Positions 1 through 10,319 of a DNA stretch of 18,301 nucleotides are shown here, piece by piece. How positions within the stretch are numbered: the stretch's first letter is position 1; each line of letters begins with the position of its first letter. This stretch comes from Whalleya microplaca (Eukaryota > Ascomycota > Sordariomycetes > Xylariales > Xylariaceae). The DNA is taken from the NCBI GenBank assembly GCA_022497155.1, contig MU385817.1, positions 1 through 18,301 of the forward strand, read 5' to 3'. Position numbers and translations under genes: made by a program. The notes beneath the pieces are model-generated. The model saw nothing but the letters and a program-made list of their open reading frames with translations. It was not told the DNA's origin and made no database searches.

Positions 1-182
1 TTATTAAAAAATCACTATAATAAATTAAATATCTTTTTAAATATAATATAAAATATTATTTTTACCTATAATATATTAATAATACATTATATTATCATTA
101 TTAAACTTAAAATAAAAATGATACCTTTTAAATTAAATAAGTTATATAAAGGTTTAAATAATTATTAAAAAAATTATAAAGG
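1..182. other. AT-rich sequence with nothing recognisable
   Basis: Almost pure A/T with short A and T runs. No reading frame, repeat or RNA gene was recognised. The composition matches the RIP-decayed sequence further right. Confidence 0.6.
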
Positions 183-391
183 CTTGGCTAGTCATTAGTC
201 ATTTTTAAGTCACTAACTAACTAACTTGCAAATGACTTAAGTTAGTCAGTCACCTGACTAAAACTAGCCTAGTTAGTCAGCAGGTCTGACTAAAACTAGC
301 TTAGTTAGTCATAACCCTTGACTAAGACTAGCAAGTTAGTTAGTGACTAAAAAATGACTCATGACTTAAGTCATTTATCACAACCCTGGTA
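183..391. repeat. Short foldback (MITE-like) element with internal 32-bp tandem repeats, not RIP-mutated
   Basis: This island of about 200 bp keeps normal CA and TG content inside AT-decayed DNA. Its ends are inverted copies: the left arm at 191-225 (AGTCATTAGTCATTTTTAAG, then CACTAACTAACTAAC) is complementary, with small mismatches, to the right arm at 335-366 (GTTAGTTAGTGACT, then AAAAAATGACTCATGACT). Between the arms are three tandem units beginning at 256, 288 and 320, each starting GACTAARACTAGC; the first two are exactly 32 bp and the third is cut to about 25. It encodes no protein. The structure suggests a non-autonomous foldback or MITE-type element, but I saw no clear target-site duplication. 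At about 200 bp it is below the repeat length usually quoted for RIP in Neurospora (roughly 400 bp), which could explain why it is intact. Confidence 0.7.
256..344. repeat. Three tandem units of about 32 bp inside the foldback element
   Basis: Units 256-287, 288-319 and 320-344. Units 1 and 2 share GACTAAAACTAGC and TTAGTTAGTCA and differ mainly in the last 8 bases (GCAGGTCT against TAACCCTT). Unit 3 begins GACTAAGACTAGC and is shortened before GACTAAAAAATGACT at 345. Confidence 0.75.
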
Positions 392-837
392 TTACCTAAT
401 GAAGTAATTTTAATAGTAGATTTGGAAATAATTAATTTATTATCGAAAATACCGGAGGAAGATATTTTTAATTAATTAAATTAATTAAAAATTTAAAGTA
501 ATAATAGTAAATTTGTAATAAAAAAAATAACCATATAATAGTTAAGTTTTTTAAATAATAATATAATAATATTTTTTATTTATAAAAAAATATTAAGAGA
601 AAATAGTTTATTTTTATAGATATTTTTAATTTAAAATTAAAACGAATAATTATATTTAAAAATAAATCTTATATTAAAGGAATATTATATTTAAAAATAA
701 ATCTTATATATTTTTATATTTAATAATAAAAAGATTAATTATTACGTGTTTTAGTATATTATTATAAATTAAATTCTTTATAAAAATAAAGAGATTTTTT
801 TCATTTTATTTCGTTTTATTTTGGTTTATTAATAAGG
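392..837. other. AT-rich RIP-decayed sequence, no gene recognised
   Basis: This stretch is A/T-dominated with scattered CG and almost no CA or TG. The only structure seen is a pair of near-identical 27-bp copies at 649-710, listed separately. No coding frame could be followed through it. Confidence 0.55.
649..710. repeat. Two tandem copies of a 27-bp sequence, period 35
   Basis: The sequence ATTATATTTAAAAATAAATC followed by TTATAT occurs at 649-674 and again at 684-709, with only the next base differing. The repeat is low in complexity, but 26 identical bases at a fixed 35-bp offset is more than base composition alone readily explains. Confidence 0.6.
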
Positions 838-1012
838 CACTTTTTAATTTTTACGGTATTACTATTTTTTAGTTTAATATTTTTATTTAATTTATTTAAA
901 GTCGCTTTTTAACCCTTACGGAATTACTGTCTTTTAGTTTTATATTTATTTATTTAAAGTTACTTATTTACCTTTACGGAATTACTGTTTTTAAGTTTAA
1001 CATTATTATTAT
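838..1012. repeat. Degenerate tandem repeat of about 60 bp, three units
   Basis: Units start near 838, 901 and 959. Each contains a TTTTTAA-like start, then TTACGG(T/A)ATTACT about 15 bases in, then a T-rich stretch with TTTAGTTT or TTAAGTTT. The first two units end in TTTATTTAAAG. The units differ mainly by transitions and small indels, as expected for a repeat altered by RIP and drift. Confidence 0.65.
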
Positions 1013-1425
1013 TATTATAATTATTACTTTATAATGTAAGTTTTTACTTAATTTATTTTATATTTTAATTTTTAAATTCGGTATTTTAACTAATAATATA
1101 TTAAAAACTATAATATTATTATTATTACGACTTTATAATGTAAGTTAATCATTTATTTATTTAATAACTTATATATATTTAATTTTTAATTAATAATATA
1201 TTAAGATTTATAATATTATTATAACGAAATAATAAATTATTATTATTACGGTTATTATTATTATTATTACGGTTATTATTATTATTACTTTATAATATAA
1301 GTTATAATTAAATTTTAATATTATTAAAATTAATAGCTAATAAAATATTAAAATTAAAGAAATTATCATAAAAAATATAAATAATAATTAATATAATTAT
1401 TTTTACTATTTTATAATATAAGTTA
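1003..1425. repeat. Degenerate tandem repeat of about 105-155 bp marked by CTTTATAATRTAAGTT
   Basis: The marker ACTTTATAATGTAAGTT or a close variant occurs at 1026-1042, 1130-1146, 1287-1303 and 1405-1423. The first two units also share a downstream block, TAATAATATATTAA followed by TATAATATTATT (about 1091 and 1190), giving a unit of about 104 bp. Later units are longer and more diverged. No coding potential was seen. The units may be satellite-like remains or part of an untranslated transposon region. Confidence 0.5.
1236..1288. repeat. Compound microsatellite (TTA)n with CGG interruptions
   Basis: Runs of TTATTATTATTA broken twice by an ACGGTT step give a roughly 18-bp higher-order period. 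It lies within the larger tandem array. Confidence 0.7.
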
Positions 1426-1957
1426 TTATTAATTTATTTATTTATTTATATTTTTTATTAATTAATAATATTAATAATATTAATTTATAATTATAATCAT
1501 AACGTAATATTATTATATTATTTTATATAATATAAATTTTTTAAAACTTTTAACTTTTATAATTAAAATATTAATATTTTTAAGTTTATAATATATAAAT
1601 CATATGATAACTTTTTATTTTTTATTATAATATAAGGTTATAAAAAATGACTTAAGTTTTTAGTTATTTATTAATTAAATTATTAACTTAATTAGTTAAG
1701 TTTCAATTAAGCTATTAACCTAATTTAAGTTATTTATAAGTAACTTAATTATAATTTTGCTATAATATAAGTTATATATATATATATATTATAATTATTA
1801 TAAATAACGTTACAACTTTATTAATAAAATATATAAAATTATTAGCTTTAATATAATATATTATAAATTAGCGTAATATTAATAACTGTTTATATTAAAA
1901 ATGTCCATTACTATTAGTAAAAATTAAAGTTTTTTTTAAAAAATTAAAATTTTTAAT
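1426..1957. other. AT-rich decayed sequence, no gene recognised
   Basis: Almost entirely A/T. It contains weak further echoes of the TATAATATAAGTT marker (near 1519, 1627 and 1760) and a short TA tract at 1774-1789. No frame or RNA gene was recognised. Confidence 0.5.
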
Positions 1958-2160
1958 AAGTTATTGGTTATTTTTAAGTCATTAATTAATTAATTTATAA
2001 ATACTTAAAGTAGTTAATCATTTAATTAAAATTAACCTAGTTAATTCATAAGTTAAATTAAAATTAGCTTAGTTAATTATAATTTTTTAATTAAAATTAA
2101 TAAGTTAATTAATAATTAAAAAATAATTAATAACTTAAATTATTTATTATAACTTTACTA
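1958..2160. repeat. RIP-decayed relative of the foldback element at 183-391
   Basis: This aligns base for base with 189-391 at an offset of about 1769, with a 1-base shift in the middle that is later restored. Most differences are C-to-T or G-to-A relative to the left copy: CACTAACTAACTAAC becomes CATTAATTAATTAAT and ACTAGCCTAGTTAGTCA becomes ATTAACCTAGTTAATTC. The internal 32-bp units remain visible. The left copy is intact and this one is not, which fits this copy lying inside a longer duplicated segment that was subject to RIP. Confidence 0.75.
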
Positions 2161-4077
2161 ATAATTATAATTAAAAATTATAACTTTAGGTATTTATAAT
2201 TTTATGTTTAATTATACCTTTATTTTACATTATAATTTAAATGTTATAAGGTTTTTTAAGTAATAAAGTAATATTTATAATTATATTACGGTATATACGT
2301 TTATAAAAAATAAGGCTTAAAATTTAGCTATAATATTAATAAAATTATTGTTATAATATAAAGCTTATAAGGTGTTTTATAGCTTTTTAAAGCTTTTTAT
2401 AATTATAATATACCTTATTTTATATATATATATAACTTATTTAATTAAATAGCTTAAGTAATTAAGTAAAAAAGTTTTTTTAAGTTAAGCTATTATATAA
2501 TAATTAGTTAATTTTTTATTTCTTACTTTATAATTTTATTATAATATATATTTATTACTTAAATACGTTATTTTTTCTTTAAGCTATTATAAGCGATTTA
2601 ATATAATTTAAGTAAATTAAGTTAATTAAGTAATTTAAATTTATTAATTATATTAGTTTTTTATAAAATTAATAATAGTTATAACTATATATATATATAT
2701 ATATATATATAAGCTTTATATAATTCATTTATTAATAAATTATTTGTTATTTTTAAAAGGTTAATTAATTTATTAAATTAATATATTTAAATTAAATTAA
2801 GTCGCCGACTTTATTAATTTAATTTAAGTGATTTAAATTATAACTTTATTTATATTATCAATATTATTAATTTATAAGTTATATTAAAAAATATTAAAAT
2901 ATTAAATGTTTATTTATTTATTTTTTATTTATATATATAAAAGGGTTAAATTTAATATATTGTTTATATTTAATTAATTTTATTTTTACTATTAATGTTT
3001 AATGTTTTTATATTAACTTATATAATATAATATTATTAATATATTATTTATAATTATTAATGCGTGTTTCTTTAAAGGTATATATATAAATTATATAAAA
3101 TAAAATATATTAAATTAATATTTTTATTTATTATTTATATTAATTATTTTTATAATATTAAAGATTAAATTTAAGTCTTGTTTTTTATATAAATTAAACG
3201 AGTGATATTTATATTACTATTTATTATTTAATTTAAGTCTTGTTTTAGCGGTTTATAAAATATTTAATTTTATTTTAAAATATAGTTTTTAAAAAGTTAT
3301 TAAAATTTTAAAGTTAACGTTTAATATATTATATTAATTTATATATTGCCGTTTTTATTAAGTAAATTTATATAGGTTTTAATACGGATTATATATATCC
3401 CTTAAATACTATAGCTAATTATATTGTTATATTTTATTTATGTATTAGTGTATGGTTTAATTTTTTTAATAAGCGAAATATAATATTTAAGTAAAATTAG
3501 TTGTTTTTAAAGTAGTTTATGTTAAAACCTGTATAAATTTATTTAATAACGGCGGTATAATTATATTAATATAATAATAAATTATAAGGTAATATTTAAA
3601 ATATATATTATTAATAGTTTTTTAAAAAATTAACAGTTTTAAAAAAGCTATTTATTATAAATTTATTTAATTTTATAACTTAATAAGTTTAATTTTAATT
3701 TAAGGTAATTTAATACCAAAGTATAAAATTAGTAATGTATAAATTTTATATCTAATTAAGTAATGTAAAGTGGCTATTATATTAAATATTTATATATTTC
3801 CTGTAATTTTAAAATTTTTATTTTATTATATTATATTAATTAAATAAAAGGTATAATTTATCACTATTATAGCTAGTTTTTATAATATAATAATAAAATT
3901 TATTTTATTAATTAATTATTAATTATTATTAAAATGATTATAAATTTTTAATTAATATTATATTTATTAATATTAAAGTTATTATATTTATAAGCCTGTA
4001 ATAATTTATTAGAATTAAAAAGTACCGGATTAATATATTTTATACCGAAACGATATATTATATTAGTATTAATAATA
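2161..4077. other. Long AT-rich decayed stretch, no gene identified
   Basis: This is about 1.9 kb of A/T-dominated sequence with CG retained at scattered sites. It contains a TA tract at 2686-2711 and a short direct repeat of AATTTAAGTCTTGTTTT near 3169 and 3231. Short readable stretches occur (for example around 3510-3560), but I could not follow a frame or name a family. It is probably old transposon sequence destroyed by RIP. Confidence 0.45.
2686..2711. repeat. (TA)13 dinucleotide tract
   Basis: An uninterrupted run of 26 alternating T and A. A shorter tract of the same kind is at 1774-1789. Confidence 0.85.
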
Positions 4078-4107
4078 ATGCGTATAATTAAAGAACGCGT
4101 AGCTAAT

Positions 4108-4139
4108 AAAAAACGCGTACAGAGAAAAGTGCGTTTTTT
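4108..4139. repeat. 9-bp perfect hairpin with 14-nt loop
   Basis: AAAAAACGC at 4108-4116 pairs with GCGTTTTTT at 4131-4139. It resembles a stem followed by a T-run, but no transcription unit can be assigned, so a terminator role is not claimed. Confidence 0.5.
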
Positions 4140-5292
4140 TTAACTTAATTTAAAGTGGAATTTATTATAAGTTAATTATATATATAATTCCGAATTAAAA
4201 AGTCGCTTTTAATTAAATAATATCTATAGTTTTAAAATATTTATTATATTAATAATTTTAAATAATATAACCGAGCTACATGTGAACGTAAAAAATAAAC
4301 CTTTTATATTTTTTATTCCTAATGTAATTAAGATATAAGAAATAGTTTAAAGCGGAAAATATAATAAATATTACTTAGTTTAAAAATATATATACTTATT
4401 CGGAAGCCTTATTTTAAAAATCTATATAAAGAGTTTTTATATTAATGGTATATTACTATTAAATAACGTAAGTATATTATTTAATACGTAATTAAAGTAA
4501 CGCTATGAAAATATAACGTAATTAAGGATTTAATTTAAATATTTAGTTAAAAAGGAAATAAATATAATAAATAATACTTTAAATAATTTAATTAAAAAAT
4601 GAATTAAAAGATTTAAAAAAATTATTATTTAGTAATAACGCGTTATTTTATAAGCTTAAAATGAAGTTTTTCCGGTAAAGAAGCTTTAAAAAATATATCC
4701 CGCTTTATTATTAAAATATTTTATATTTTATGTATAAATATATTTAATATAATATTTACGGAAAAGAAATCGCGTTATATTAAGCTGTCGGATTTATTTA
4801 TACTTATAAATAATATATTTATTAATAATAAACTTAAATTTAATTACGTATATTAAATATTATAGATAAAAAATAAGCTAACTGTTAGCGTAAATATATT
4901 TTATTTAAAAATAAAAAAACGTTTTTATATTTTAAATTATATAAGTAATAATATAGCTAAATAGTTTTATTTCTTTATAAAAAATAAATTTCAATTTTAT
5001 TTATTAATAATAATTAATAAAATTCTAATAAAAAATATAAAAACTTAATTATTTTAATATTTTTTACTTAAAAGTTTATTTTTTTATAAAATTAACTTAT
5101 AACTTTTATAACGTTTAAAAACGGGATTTATTCGGAAAATTAGCCGATTATTTTAATTTGCTTATTATTAATATATATTATAATTTAGCTTTAAATTTTA
5201 CGGTATTTTATAAAATTATTTAATAATATAATTATTATTATTACTATAACTATATTATTTAGGCAGAGAAAAAAGCGGAAAAAAAATTTCTT

Positions 5293-5297
5293 AACCG
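5293..5297. repeat. Left target-site duplication AACCG
   Basis: AACCG sits directly before the 5' LTR and recurs directly after the 3' LTR at 12327-12331. Five bp is the usual duplication length for Ty3/Gypsy integrases. Confidence 0.9.
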
Positions 5298-5563
5298 AGT
5301 TACGGGAGGTACGTACCTATATGGCGTATAGACCACCTGGTGCAGATATTTTGTGTGGTATATAAACCACTTGTTATTACGTACCCCCGTATGTTAATCG
5401 GTAACGGTATGGCAGAATAGTTACTGCCCGGCGGGGTACCCGGCTTAAGTTTTTTAAATAATTTTTATAGTTTAAAATAGCTTTTTTTCCTATTTATTTG
5501 TAAATATATAATTGGTACTTATATTAAAGCTTTACTTTTAGCTATAATAGTTTAGGCGTAAGT
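5298..5563 (+). repeat. 5' LTR (266 bp)
   Basis: Begins AGTTACGGGAGGTACGTACC and ends TTTAGGCGTAAGT. It aligns with 12061-12326 without a gap. By hand count 37 of 266 sites differ, all transitions. In this copy 17 sites have T where the 3' LTR has C, and only 2 have A where it has G, so this copy lost mainly + strand cytosines. It would have carried the element's promoter, but no promoter motif can be assigned in the decayed sequence. Confidence 0.95.
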
Positions 5564-5700
5564 ATAGATAGATTATATTTATTATATAGTTTAAAAAGGC
5601 TTAAGTTTTTTTAATACCGATTTAATTAATTAATAAATATTACTATAAGAACGCGTTTTAGTACTAGTAATTTTGGTTGTATAATTCTTATATATATTAT

Positions 5701-7479
5701 TAATAACTAATATAATTAACCCGATTAAGTAACGATTTAAAGATATCGCTTACCGATTAAAAACGCGCGTATGTACGCGATATTATTGTTTACGATATTT
5801 AAGAGATATAAAAAGTAATGCCGACCGACTGCCTTAAAGGACTTGAAATTATCTTTAGGCATTAGGCTATAAAGGGGCGCTAATATATTTTAAAGGATTT
5901 TGATTAAATGATTTAAATATTACGTAAGGGAAAAAAGAATAATAATACCTTTCTGATTTATTAGAATTTTAAGCGAATAGTTAAAAATAAAGAATTTAAG
6001 AAAAAAATGTATTAGCTGGTTGTTAATATCCTGTTAGACGACCTTAAGGCGTATACCGAATTGTATGCAGCTGATATATATATGAAAGGTAGAGAAGGCT
6101 TTATTTTCTTATTTAAGGCTTTTATTAAGTCGGGTAAAAAAGCTTTTTTTATAGCGGATAAGACTTTTATTAAGTCGGTATTTCTTAAGATATATTCGGC
6201 CGACCCCGACGTTTTTTTTTATAAGATTCGGTTCCGTATTATTATATTTATGGCTTTTTTTTAGCAGACTTAGATTATAAGTTTTATAGCGAAAAATTAT
6301 TTATTAAATGCGGATATTTTAGTCCGATTAAGACTTTAAATAGGAAAGGCTTAAGATAAAGTAATTAAAGACCTGTAAAAAGAAATCGAGCGACGAGATA
6401 TTTAAATTAACGATTTTAACGTACGATTAAACGAGGTTAATTAAGCTATTACTAACTTATTAATTTAAGGCTTTTAACAGAGTGTATCGGAAGCCGGTAT
6501 AAATAAAAAAAAAACGACAAAAGTTGATATTTTTATTTATTACGGCGAAGCTAATTGTAATACGGTTATTTTCGAAATATAGTACCGTAAATAAGAAAAT
6601 TAGCTGTTTATTAATATAGATTATTTTTTAACTAATCGCGCGCGTATAGCAGCTATTAAGTTATATATTTAAGGCTACGCGTCGATATAGTTAGAGCTTT
6701 ATCTTTGTTTTACTAACTTATATTGCCTGATAATATTTATAGCATTAATGGAATATTTTTGGAAGAAATGGCATAACTTTAATAGCGTTTGTTATATACG
6801 GGTTAAGTTTATCGAGCTTTAGATAGGAATATTGGAAAATTTTTAGAAATTTAGGAATAAATTTGTCGTATTAGCGGAAGAGCGATAACTATATTATAAC
6901 GAATGGAAAGAGGAGTTTTATAGCAGACTTATTTACCGATTATAAATTAAGATAGCTATTTAATATTTTAATCTATTATATAATTTCGATTATTACGTTA
7001 TTTATTGCGCCGAAATTATATTTACTTTTTAAATGGCCGATAAGGCGCGTAACGCAGCCCGAGCTACTAAAACTGCTGTTACGGTTAAGCCTATAGGTAA
7101 ATTTTAGTTCTCGGGAATATCTCGCGCGAATAACGAGTGACTTTTTAAAGGAATTACGCTATAATTAACCTTTAGTTCGGGCTCGGGTTTGAACGAGTTC
7201 GGTAATGTGGTAATTATATTTTCCGGCGTCCGTATTTATCCCTTTTCCCGGAATGGTGTTAAATTGGTAAAGTTTAAAGGACGCTGTTTTAATTATTATA
7301 ATGAGGGATATAATAAAACTAATTGTTTATATTTTTTATATTTAAACTAGCGTTTAAATTAATTCCCGGTAAATAAGGCCGTATACGTTAACGCTTTTTT
7401 TGCGAAATTTATTCGACCCGAAGTGGAGGTTTTAGCGGAGGATCGGATTAAAGAGAAGCCGGGAAATGCGGAATTTTAA
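5701..7479 (+). pseudogene. gag: Gag polyprotein, RIP-decayed (capsid-like region and CCHC zinc knuckle)
   Basis: Gag forms the virus-like particle and binds the element RNA. The frame with position mod 3 = 1 reads through 5701-7479 when TAA/TAG are taken as Gln or Trp. The longest uninterrupted piece, 6061-6264, gives a Lys/Phe-rich segment. About 6340-6480 is rich in Lys, Glu, Arg and Gln and may have been a coiled coil. From about 6526 to 7050 the pattern is that of a retrotransposon capsid, including FWKKWHNF near 6750 and a following charged helical region. At 7285-7326 is a zinc knuckle of form C-x2-C-x3-G-H-x4-C, in which the second Cys and the His now read Tyr (TGT and CAT changed to TAT). 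The start codon cannot be fixed; an ATG in frame lies at 5818. The frame ends at TAA 7477-7479 and overlaps the start of pol in the -1 frame. Confidence 0.85.
7285..7326 (+). other. CCHC zinc knuckle of gag
   Basis: Fourteen codons from TGT 7285 to TGT 7324 fit C-x2-C-x3-G-H-x4-C. The first and last Cys and the Gly are retained. The second Cys (7294) and the His (7309) are now TAT, each one transition away from the expected codon. This fixes the gag frame and strand. Confidence 0.85.
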
Positions 7480-8749
7480 GACAATTAGACTTTATTTTTA
7501 AGGCTGAGATATTATAGGTTAGTTTAGCTAATTTAGTAATAAAGGTTTTCCGGGATTTTTTAAGCGCTTATTTAAGTGGTATCCTTTTTTTATTAAAGTG
7601 TATATTATTAATATATAGCTTTTTACTGAAAATAAAAGATATATTTGGTAATATTAAAGTAAATGTTTATATTGTAATAAGTAGATTTTTCGTAAAGAAA
7701 GTTAAGTAATATTTATGTCCGGAAGTTATTACGGGGTTTATTTCGGGATATATCGGAGGGTATAATAAAAAAGGTGTTTAAGCAATTAATAAAGCCTTGC
7801 GACTAAATTTAAGGATAAACGGTTGTATTTTTTGCGATAAGGTTTTTTTCGTAATGGATACAAAGTATGACCTGATTTTTGGAAGAGGTTAGTTAGCTAA
7901 AAAGGATATACTAGTAGATTATCGATATTAGTAGCTAATATATCCCGAGAGTATGTCGCGTAATAATTTATTAGGTTTTTACGATTTTAATATAAGAGAT
8001 GTGGGGAATTTTTTTAAGAACGATTTTTTTTAAATAGACGCCGATAGGCGTGATAAGGTATTAGATAAAGATAAGAAATAATAAGCCGATGGCTAGGCTT
8101 TTTAGGTACGGAAGCGCGGGCTTATTAAAAAGACAATAGAGGTTATGCGATAACAGGTTTAAGAATTGGAAGAATTGTGTCGTTGTTTAAAATAATCGCT
8201 ACTAATGCCGATAGCACTTTTCGGCTAGCAGCCGATAAAGATTATTTAATAATATTTTTAAGGGCGAAAGCTTAAGCTTAAATTTATATAATAGGAGTTT
8301 ATAGATCGAGATTTATATCCCGAGTTTTAATTTTTTGAGATATTTCTTATTTTACGGAAAGAGTATATTATATCCGAATGCGCCGAGAAAAAAAAGAGTG
8401 AATGGGAGTACGACGCGAGAGGCGCTTATAAATTAAGAAGAGATGCGATCGGTTAGTATAAATGGCGATTAATAAATATAATAGTTATTAATACGGAACT
8501 TTTTTTTAGGGCGGTATAAAAAACTTATATATATATAATTATATTATATGAAATAGACTAATTAATATATAATAAAGAAAACGAGGCTTTTTTTAAAAAA
8601 GAAGCGGAAGATTTAAAAAAGAAGGCTTGGGAGGCTATTTTAGAGGAGTACTAAAGTTTGTTCCGCATTTTTAGTAAGGTTAATTTAAATATTTTGCTAC
8701 CTAACTATATTTTTAACTATAAAATAAAATAGGAAAAGGGAAAGTTAGT

Positions 8750-9540
8750 TACGGACTTAGGGTATAGCCTCTTATATAAAATATCGTTAAATGAATTAAA
8801 GGCGGTATATAAGTATTTTAATAAGAATTTACGTAAAGGGTTTATTATTTTTAGTTTAATTTTTTAGGCAGCTTTTATATTATTTATATTTAAGGCTAAC
8901 GGTGGACTACGGTTTTATATAGATTATCGGAAGCTAAACGCGTTTATTAAAAAAGATAAATACTTTTTGCCGCTTATTAAAGAAACTTTAGCACGAATAT
9001 TTAAAGCTAAGATTTTTATTAAAATCGATATCCGATAGGCTTTTTACTATATTTGTATATAACTAAAGAACGAAGACTTTATGACATTTCGGATACGATA
9101 CGGCGTATATAAGTATAAGGTTTTTTTTTAAACTTACAAACGGACCTTTTATTTTTTAACGGTATATTAATAATGCGTTATTCGATTTTTTTAATAACTT
9201 TTATAGTATATATATAGATAATATTTTAATTTTTTTAAAGTCGATTAAGGAGTATTATATCTACGTATAAAAGGTTTTTTAACGATTAAAAAACGCGGGT
9301 TTTTAGGCGGATTTTAAGAAATGCGAATTTTACGTTACTTAAATAAAGTTTTTAAGGTATATTATAAGTATAAACGGCATATACGTTAACCCCGTTAAGG
9401 TATAAATAGTTTAAGATTAGGCTATATCCGAACGCGTGCGGAAAATATAGTCGTTTTTAAGCTTTTATAATTTTTACCGGAAATTTATATTTTAATATAA
9501 TAGAACGGCTAAGCTATTTTTTTAGTTTACGAAAATAAAG
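8750..9540 (+). other. Reverse transcriptase domain of pol
   Basis: Around 8892-8942 the frame reads KANGGLRFYIDYRKLN, the classic Gypsy RT motif. Motif A follows at 9021-9044, with Asp at 9027-9029 (KIDI, then a Gln-type stop, then AF). The catalytic YxDD box lies at 9211-9222 and reads YIDN: the second Asp codon GAT has become AAT, a G-to-A change. Downstream, 9241-9540 carries the thumb and connection pattern with KNAGF, ADFKKCEF and KFL. The frame changes from mod 0 to mod 1 at the T-run 9121-9129, just before the position expected for PFGLTNGP. Even without the stops, loss of the YxDD Asp would inactivate the enzyme. Confidence 0.92.
9121..9129. other. T-run with net 2-base loss (pol frame mod 0 to mod 1)
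   Basis: Upstream RT codons run in frame mod 0 to AAG 9117-9119. The expected V-L-P-F-G before LTNGP needs 15 bases, but only 13 are present (9120-9132), and the nine Ts are where they would be lost. Downstream codons are in frame mod 1. RIP makes only substitutions, so this needs slippage after C-to-T change built the T-run, or an assembly error. Confidence 0.6.
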
Positions 9541-9639
9541 GTTAAATAAAGCTAAAATAAATATTGTGAAATTGTATTTTAGCGGCTAAAAGATAACTTG
9601 ACTAACGTTTTTCTATTAGTGTATTTTAGTTACGGCAAA

Positions 9640-10035
9640 GATATAAAAGTAGAAACTAACGCGTTTAATAAAATATTAGCCGGTATTTTATTATAATGTA
9701 GAAATAACGATAAATAATACTTATATGCGTTTTATTTAGAAATAATATATAGCGTAAAACTAAATTACAGCATATATAATAAAAAAATATTTATAATAGT
9801 CCGGGCGTTATAAGTCTGGCGGGTAAAATTTATTAGAATTTAAGCTATTTTTTTTTTATTATTATTAATTATTATGCGCTCGAGTATTTCGGGGTTAAAT
9901 AATATTTTAATTTGCGATAGGTAGGCTAGTCAGAAATATTAGCGGAATATAACTTTACAATTATTTACCGACTAGAGAAAGATAATATAATAGCCGATAC
10001 TATTTCGCATAAGCTAAAATTACTGCGTATTTAAA
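9640..10035 (+). other. RNase H domain of pol
   Basis: From 9649 the frame (mod 1) reads VETNAFNKILAGILL, matching the first RNase H strand; the Asn probably replaces the catalytic Asp by G-to-A change. LNYSIYNKKIF at 9760-9792, then IVRAL, matches the segment usually read as LNYxxxxKExLAIV, with the catalytic Glu now Lys. After the T-run 9848-9857 the frame returns to mod 0 with ALEYFGVK at 9876, and ends with DNIIADTIS at 9981-10007, the usual end of Gypsy RNase H (DxxADxLS). Confidence 0.9.
9848..9857. other. T-run with net 1-base loss (pol frame mod 1 to mod 0)
   Basis: RNase H is read in frame mod 1 to about 9847 and in mod 0 from 9876 (ALEYFGVK). A run of ten Ts lies between them; eleven would keep the frame. 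It is the partner of the shift at 9121-9129 and restores the original pol frame. Confidence 0.6.
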
Positions 10036-10319
10036 AGGTAAAGATACTAGACTAAAGGTATAAGACCTTATTCCGATTGGTAGCCCTAACCGAAATTTAG
10101 GAGCTATAAATTAATATATTATACATAAAGGTAGACGTTTTTTTAGAAATTTTTGTCTTAAACGATACGGAGTTTTTAATGCTAAAGGGATTTGGCGTGA
10201 TACTTATTAATAAAATGTTATAAAGGAATAAAGACGATTTAAATTTTAAGGTTTATTATACGAAAGCACGCGATAATCCCCTAGGCTTATAACAGAATAC
10301 TAATAGTCTTATATTATGC

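Larger units (their letters stand above)
4078..5297 (+). pseudogene. RIP-decayed coding-like frame of unknown identity, interrupted by the retrotransposon
   Basis: The frame beginning at 4078 (position mod 3 = 1) can be read almost to 5297 if TAA, TAG and TGA are taken as former Gln or Trp codons. Stretches such as 4285-4560 and 5128-5297 look protein-like: mixed charged and hydrophobic residues, a short segment reading DLFGKLADYFNLL near 5128, and a Lys/Glu-rich AEKKAEKK near 5263. I do not recognise the family. Other frames are also readable in places (for example mod 0 around 4761-4830), so the frame and even the strand are uncertain. The sequence was the target of the LTR element: AACCG at 5293-5297 is the left copy of the duplication, and the interrupted DNA continues at 12332. 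Most likely this is the end of an older transposon gene. Confidence 0.3.

Noticed and set aside
181..400. CRISPR array
   Set aside because: The 32-bp units are directly adjacent tandem copies with no unique spacers, inside an inverted repeat, in a eukaryotic repeat block.
1..5297. Mitochondrial or other organellar DNA, suggested by very low GC
   Set aside because: No organellar genes or tRNAs were seen. The CpA-specific loss and the nuclear-type chromovirus explain the composition better.
5564..5600. Primer-binding site after the 5' LTR
   Set aside because: The sequence following the LTR does not match the 3' end complement of any tRNA I can recall, even allowing RIP changes.
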